This document shows positions 7,225-10,879 of a stretch of DNA of 10,879 nt, one piece after another (position 1 is the first letter of the stretch; the number at the start of each line of letters is the position of its first letter). The notes under the pieces are model-generated. The model had not been told where the DNA came from, did no database searches, and saw only the letters and a list, made by a program, of their open reading frames with translations. The translations under genes were made by a program, and so were the position numbers. This DNA comes from a bacterium (lineage in GTDB: Bacteria > Verrucomicrobiota > Verrucomicrobiae > Opitutales > Opitutaceae), in contig JAJXYI010000312.1 in assembly GCA_021780625.1 (NCBI GenBank), positions 1 to 10,879 of the forward strand, read 5' to 3'.

Positions 7225-9642
7225 ATGAAACATGCCACCGCCCTCCTCATCGCGGTATCGGCCCTGTCCCTACCGATTTCGTCCACCGTCCGCGCGGCTG
7301 CCCCATCCACCGCCGCGCCCGCTCCGGCCACGCGCATCACCCTCGGCTTCGACCACGACTGGCGCTTTATTCGGGGCGACGCGCCCGGCGCCGAGGCTCC
7401 GGCCTTCAACGACGCCGCATGGACCCGCCTCGACGTGCCCCACGACTGGAGCATCGCCGGTCCCTTCGATAAATCGAACCCCACCGGCGCCGCCGGCGCA
7501 TTCCTCCCGGCCGGCATCGGCTGGTACCGCAAAACCTTCACGCTGCCCCCCGGCTCCGAAGGCCGGCGCGTCTCCATCCAGTTCGACGGCGTGATGGCGA
7601 ACAGCGACGTCTGGATCAACGGCGTCCACCTCGGCCACCGCCCCAACGGCTCCGTCAGCTTCGCCTACGACCTCACGTCCGCCCTCCGGCCCGCCGGTCA
7701 GGCCAACGTGATCGCCGTGCGCGTCGACGACTCACAGGAACCCGCCTCCCGCTGGGCACCCGGCGCCGGAATTTATCGTCACGTCCGCCTCGTCATCAAG
7801 GACCCCGTCCACCTCGCGCACTGGGGCACGGTCGTGACCAACCCCCGCGTATCCAAGACCGGCGCCACCGTCCACGTCGCCTCCACCGCCGTCAACCAAT
7901 CCCCCGCCGAGCACGTCGTCCGCCTCGAGGAGCTCCTCTTCGATCCTGCCGGGCGCCTGGTCGCACGCGCGGTCTCCCCGGCCCAGTCCGTCGCCCCGGG
8001 CAAGTCCGCGGAACTCGGCGTGGACCTCCAGGTCGACCGGCCCGAGCTCTGGGACGTGGACGCGCCCCGTCTTTACCGTGCCGTGACTCTCCTGGAGTCG
8101 GCCGATGCAGCGAACGCGGTGCTCGACAACGTCGCCACTCCCGTCGGGCTCCGCGACGCGCGTTTCGAGGCCGCCACCGGCTTCTGGCTCAACGGTCGCA
8201 ACCTCAAGATCAAGGGAGTGTGCCTCCACGACGATGGCAGCGCTTTCGGCGCCGCAGTCCCGCGCTCCGTCTGGCACCGCCGCCTGGCCGCCCTGCGCGC
8301 CCTCGGCGTCAACGCCATCCGCACGGCCCACAATCCGCCCGCACCCGAATTCCTCGATCTGTGCGATCGCATGGGTTTCCTCGTCATGGACGAGGCCTTC
8401 GACTGCTGGACCGTCGGGAAGACCCGCTACGATTACCACCTCCACTTCGAAAAATGGTCCCTCACCGACCTGCGCGACATGGTGATGCGCGACCGCAATC
8501 ATCCCAGTATCATCCTGTGGAGCGCAGGTAATGAAATCCACGATACGCCGAACGCCGCACTCGCGAAACCTATCCTGGCCTCGCTGGTGGCGACCTTTCA
8601 CGAATACGACCCCACCCGGCCCGTCACCCAGGCCCTGTTCCGCCCGAACGTGAGCCACGACTACGACGACGGTCTGGCCGACATGCTCGATGTGGTGGGC
8701 ACCAACTACCGTTTCAACGAGCTGCTCGCCGCCCACGCCGCAAAGCCCACGCGCAAGATCATCGGAACGGAGAACAATCACGAGCGCTCGTCATGGCTCG
8801 CGGTGCGCGACAACCCCGCGTACTCGGGCGAATTCGTCTGGAGCGGCATCGACTACCTCGGCGAGGCCCACGCCTGGCCCGGGATCGCGAACAGTTCCGG
8901 CCTGCTCGACCGCACCGGCTATCCGCACCCCGACGGGATGATTTTCTCGAGTTGGTGGTCCGACCAACCGGTCGTGTACGTCGCCCGGCGCGTCGCTCGT
9001 GCCGCCCCGCCCCCGACCGACCCCGGCTACGGAAAGGCCGCCGCAATCCCGGCCTGGCGCCGGCAGGTGCTCTTCCCTGACTGGACGCCGTCCAACCCCT
9101 CCCCGCACGACGAGCAGGTCGAGGTGTACAGCAACTGCGACGAGGTCGAACTCTTCCTCAACGGGCGCTCGCTTGGCGCCAAATCCCAACCCGCGGATCT
9201 CTCGCCCCGCTCTTGGTCCGTCCCCTACTCCGCCGGCACGCTGCGCGCCGTCGGACGCGATGGCGGCCGCGTGGTCGCCGAGTCGGACCTGACCACCGCC
9301 GGAGCTCCCGCGCGCATCCAGCTCAGCGCCGATTGCAGCCGCCTCGCCGCCGGATGGAATCACATCGCCACCGTCACCGCTCTGGTCACGGACGCCCACG
9401 GCGTCCCGGTCCCCGACGCGTCCAACGAGATCACGTTCTCCACCTCCGGCCCCGGGCGCGTCGTCGCCGTGGACAGCGCCGATAACACCAGCCACGAGCC
9501 CTTCCAGGCAACGGAACGCCGCGCCGTCCAGGGACGCTGCATCGCGATGGTCCGCGCATCAGCCACCGCCGGCCCGATCACCGTGCGTGCGACCTCCCCG
9601 GGCCTGGGCTCCGCCGAGATCCAACTCACGGCGCTGCCCTGA
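7225..9642 (+). CDS. GH2 glycosidase, beta-galactosidase type, secreted
   Basis: 805 aa retaining exo-glycosidase. Signal peptide at residues 1-24 (Ala/Leu core, cleavage near VRA|A). Domain order: N-terminal jelly-roll sugar-binding domain, about 40-192 ('WRFIRGDAPGAEAPAFNDAAW', 'LDVPHDWSI', 'GIGWYRKTF', 'SDVWINGVHLGHRPNG'); immunoglobulin-like domain, about 196-308; TIM barrel, about 312-590, with 'HNPPAPEFLDLCDRMGFLVMDE' at 369-390; then a DUF4982-like beta domain (about 627-690) and a C-terminal Ig-like GH2_C5-type domain (about 694-803). The acid/base is Glu437 in 'WSAGNEIHD' and the likely nucleophile is Glu516 in 'IIGTENNHE', 79 residues apart (76 in E. coli LacZ). Beta-galactosidase is the best guess because RG-I carries galactan side chains, but GH2 also covers beta-glucuronidases, beta-mannosidases and others, so the substrate is inferred from context. 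The start lacks a Shine-Dalgarno. It follows a 184-bp gap and may begin a new transcription unit with GH105. Confidence 0.92.
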   Translation: MKHATALLIAVSALSLPISSTVRAAAPSTAAPAPATRITLGFDHDWRFIRGDAPGAEAPAFNDAAWTRLDVPHDWSIAGPFDKSNPTGAAGAFLPAGIGWYRKTFTLPPGSEGRRVSIQFDGVMANSDVWINGVHLGHRPNGSVSFAYDLTSALRPAGQANVIAVRVDDSQEPASRWAPGAGIYRHVRLVIKDPVHLAHWGTVVTNPRVSKTGATVHVASTAVNQSPAEHVVRLEELLFDPAGRLVARAVSPAQSVAPGKSAELGVDLQVDRPELWDVDAPRLYRAVTLLESADAANAVLDNVATPVGLRDARFEAATGFWLNGRNLKIKGVCLHDDGSAFGAAVPRSVWHRRLAALRALGVNAIRTAHNPPAPEFLDLCDRMGFLVMDEAFDCWTVGKTRYDYHLHFEKWSLTDLRDMVMRDRNHPSIILWSAGNEIHDTPNAALAKPILASLVATFHEYDPTRPVTQALFRPNVSHDYDDGLADMLDVVGTNYRFNELLAAHAAKPTRKIIGTENNHERSSWLAVRDNPAYSGEFVWSGIDYLGEAHAWPGIANSSGLLDRTGYPHPDGMIFSSWWSDQPVVYVARRVARAAPPPTDPGYGKAAAIPAWRRQVLFPDWTPSNPSPHDEQVEVYSNCDEVELFLNGRSLGAKSQPADLSPRSWSVPYSAGTLRAVGRDGGRVVAESDLTTAGAPARIQLSADCSRLAAGWNHIATVTALVTDAHGVPVPDASNEITFSTSGPGRVVAVDSADNTSHEPFQATERRAVQGRCIAMVRASATAGPITVRATSPGLGSAEIQLTALP

Positions 9643-9698
9643 TCCGACCGTCCGGCCGCGCTCCGCGCGCGTACGCTCAACTGACAGTCCGAACCCCA

Positions 9699-9733
9699 GC
9701 CCGGTTGTAGCCACGCCGGGCGGCTCCGTAGCC
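9699..9733 (+). repeat. Hairpin-forming repeat between GH2 and GH105
   Basis: This stretch can fold in more than one way: GCCCGG (9699-9704) with CCGGGC (9716-9721) around an 11-nt loop; AGCC (9709-9712) with GGCT (9722-9725) around a 9-nt loop; or that GGCT with a second AGCC (9730-9733). It ends 13 bp before the GH105 start codon and a T5 run lies at 9742-9746, directly against the ATG. The order AGCC, CGCCGGG, CGGCT is shared with the hairpin at 7069-7093 in the same orientation. The rest of the gap (9643-9698) shows nothing I recognise. Confidence 0.4.
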
Positions 9734-9746
9734 TTTCACCGTTTTT

Positions 9747-10879
9747 ATGCCCCCCCGACCGCTCATCCGTCTTCACCCGGCCCGCCACACATTGCGGACG
9801 CTGGCTTCAGCCGCCGGCCTCGCAACCCTCTGCGCCGTCTTCGCCCCCGTCCTCCACGCCAAGACTCCGCCGACCCCCGGCGCCCAGGTCAGGTTCGTCG
9901 CCTACAAGCCCGAAAGCCCTGGCCAAATCAAGCCGGTCCTCGACCGCGTGCTCGCCTACCTCGACACCGCCTCGCCTGTGAAAGTCGTCGATCGCGCCAC
10001 CGGACAACCCGTCGCCGACCTCGACCACCTCCCTCCGGACGCCGCCTTCGCCCCCACCGACTTCCTGCTCACAACCTACGAGTGGGGCGTCACCTACTCC
10101 GGCATGCTCCACGTCGCCGACGCAACCGGCGATCGTCATTACACGGACTACGTGGACCAGCGCCTGAGCACGATCGCCAAAGTCGCCGCCGACGTGCAGG
10201 CACACCCCTTTGACGACTCGAAGATGACCCGCACGCAGCGCTGGCTCGCCATGTCCACGGTGCTGCACCCCCAGGCGCTCGACGACTGCGGAGCGATGGC
10301 CGCCGCCATGATCGAGGCCTCGCTCCACGGCCTGCATCCCGCTCTGCTCCGCCCGCGCATCGACACCTACATGGCCTGGGTCCGCTCCGGCCAATACCGG
10401 CTGCCCGACGGCACTCTGGCTCGCCATTTCCCGATGCCCGACACGCTCTGGGCCGACGACCTCTACATGAGCGTGCCCGCGCTGTCCGATATGTATGCGC
10501 TGACCGGCGACACGGCCTGCCTCGACGACGCAGTTCGCCAGATCCGGCAGTTCTCGGCCCGCATGTTCGTGCCCGAAACAGGGCTGTACCGGCACGGCTG
10601 GGTCAGCGGAATGACTCCTCATCCCGCCTTTTACTGGGCTCGTGCTAACGGCTGGGCCGCACTCGCGTTGTGCAGGCTCCTCGATGTGCTCCCCGAGGAC
10701 CATCCCGCCCGGCCCGCCATCCTGGCCCAATTCCGCGCCCAGATCGCCGGGCTGGCGGCCGTCCAGTCCGGCTCCGGCCTCTGGCACCAGTTGCTAAACC
10801 GTCCCGATTCCTATCTCGAGACCTCCGCTTCCGCGATGTTCGTCTACGCGCTAGCCCACGGCATCAACCGCGGCTGGCT
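9747..10879 (+). CDS. GH105 unsaturated rhamnogalacturonyl hydrolase (YteR/RhiN family), secreted, 3' partial
   Basis: Open from ATG 9747 to the window end (377 full codons); the stop lies beyond. The family hydrates the 4,5 double bond of unsaturated galacturonyl-rhamnose oligosaccharides made by RG lyases, which releases the unsaturated sugar. It folds as an (alpha/alpha)6 barrel. Visible family features: 'YEWGVTYSGML' (about 112-122), 'HPQALDDCGAMAAAM' (Asp179-Asp180), 'TLWADDLYMSVPAL' (Trp235, Asp237-Asp238, the likely site of the catalytic Asp equivalent to YteR Asp143), 'FYWARANGWAALAL' (297-303 core), 'LWHQLLN' (346) and 'ETSASAMFVYALAHGI' (from Glu358). Residues 1-38 look like a signal peptide (basic N-region with Arg5, Arg8, Arg13 and Arg17, Ala/Leu core, cleavage near LHA|K), unlike cytoplasmic Bacillus YteR. 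It directly complements the PL4 lyase upstream. By the position of the conserved Glu358 region, only the last few dozen residues are missing. No Shine-Dalgarno is present; the ATG follows five T residues. Confidence 0.93.
   Translation, partial: MPPRPLIRLHPARHTLRTLASAAGLATLCAVFAPVLHAKTPPTPGAQVRFVAYKPESPGQIKPVLDRVLAYLDTASPVKVVDRATGQPVADLDHLPPDAAFAPTDFLLTTYEWGVTYSGMLHVADATGDRHYTDYVDQRLSTIAKVAADVQAHPFDDSKMTRTQRWLAMSTVLHPQALDDCGAMAAAMIEASLHGLHPALLRPRIDTYMAWVRSGQYRLPDGTLARHFPMPDTLWADDLYMSVPALSDMYALTGDTACLDDAVRQIRQFSARMFVPETGLYRHGWVSGMTPHPAFYWARANGWAALALCRLLDVLPEDHPARPAILAQFRAQIAGLAAVQSGSGLWHQLLNRPDSYLETSASAMFVYALAHGINRGW

Noticed and set aside
9807..10787. Minus-strand open frame of 326 codons at the right end
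   Set aside because: The + strand frame from 9747 encodes clear GH105 motifs to the window end; the minus frame shows none.

Overview
The window is a GC-rich, densely coding, single-strand run of six genes devoted to the pectin backbone rhamnogalacturonan I (RG-I). Four genes are complete and two are cut by the window edges. In order, all on the + strand: a family GH28 glycosidase (5' end missing), the L-rhamnose/H+ symporter RhaT, a GH106 alpha-L-rhamnosidase, a PL4 rhamnogalacturonan lyase, a GH2 beta-galactosidase-type enzyme, and a GH105 unsaturated rhamnogalacturonyl hydrolase (3' end missing). No RNA genes, insertion sequences, CRISPR arrays or phage genes were seen. No gap between genes exceeds 184 bp.

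How the genes fit together (inference from family knowledge): the PL4 lyase cuts the rhamnose-galacturonate backbone and leaves 4,5-unsaturated galacturonyl ends. GH105 removes those unsaturated residues, GH106 and GH28 trim rhamnose and galacturonate from the oligosaccharides, and GH2 strips galactose-type side chains. RhaT brings the freed L-rhamnose into the cytoplasm. Each of the four enzymes whose N-terminus is visible (GH106, PL4, GH2, GH105) starts with a signal peptide. The depolymerisation therefore looks extracytoplasmic, with import at the monosaccharide level. No SusC/SusD pair, ABC transporter, regulator or cytoplasmic rhamnose catabolic gene lies in this window; they could lie outside it.

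Organism: very high GC at third codon positions, the absence of Shine-Dalgarno sequences at every visible start, the lack of SusCD, and this CAZyme set suggest a Verrucomicrobiota member, most plausibly an Opitutaceae relative. This is an inference from style and gene content, not from a marker gene.

Layout: 1-1022 GH28; 1046-2206 rhaT (23-bp gap); 2300-4948 GH106 (93-bp gap with a small dyad); 4962-7040 PL4 (13-bp gap, probably co-transcribed with GH106); 7041-7224 intergenic with a strong hairpin and two spaced inverted repeats; 7225-9642 GH2; 9643-9746 intergenic with a second hairpin of related sequence; 9747 to the end GH105. The system is a coherent but recognisable pectin-utilisation locus. 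The points most worth a second look are the altered active-site motif of the GH28, an Arg-to-Lys change in the PL4 substrate-binding site, the wholly exported enzyme set paired with a monosaccharide importer, and the related hairpins in the larger gaps.
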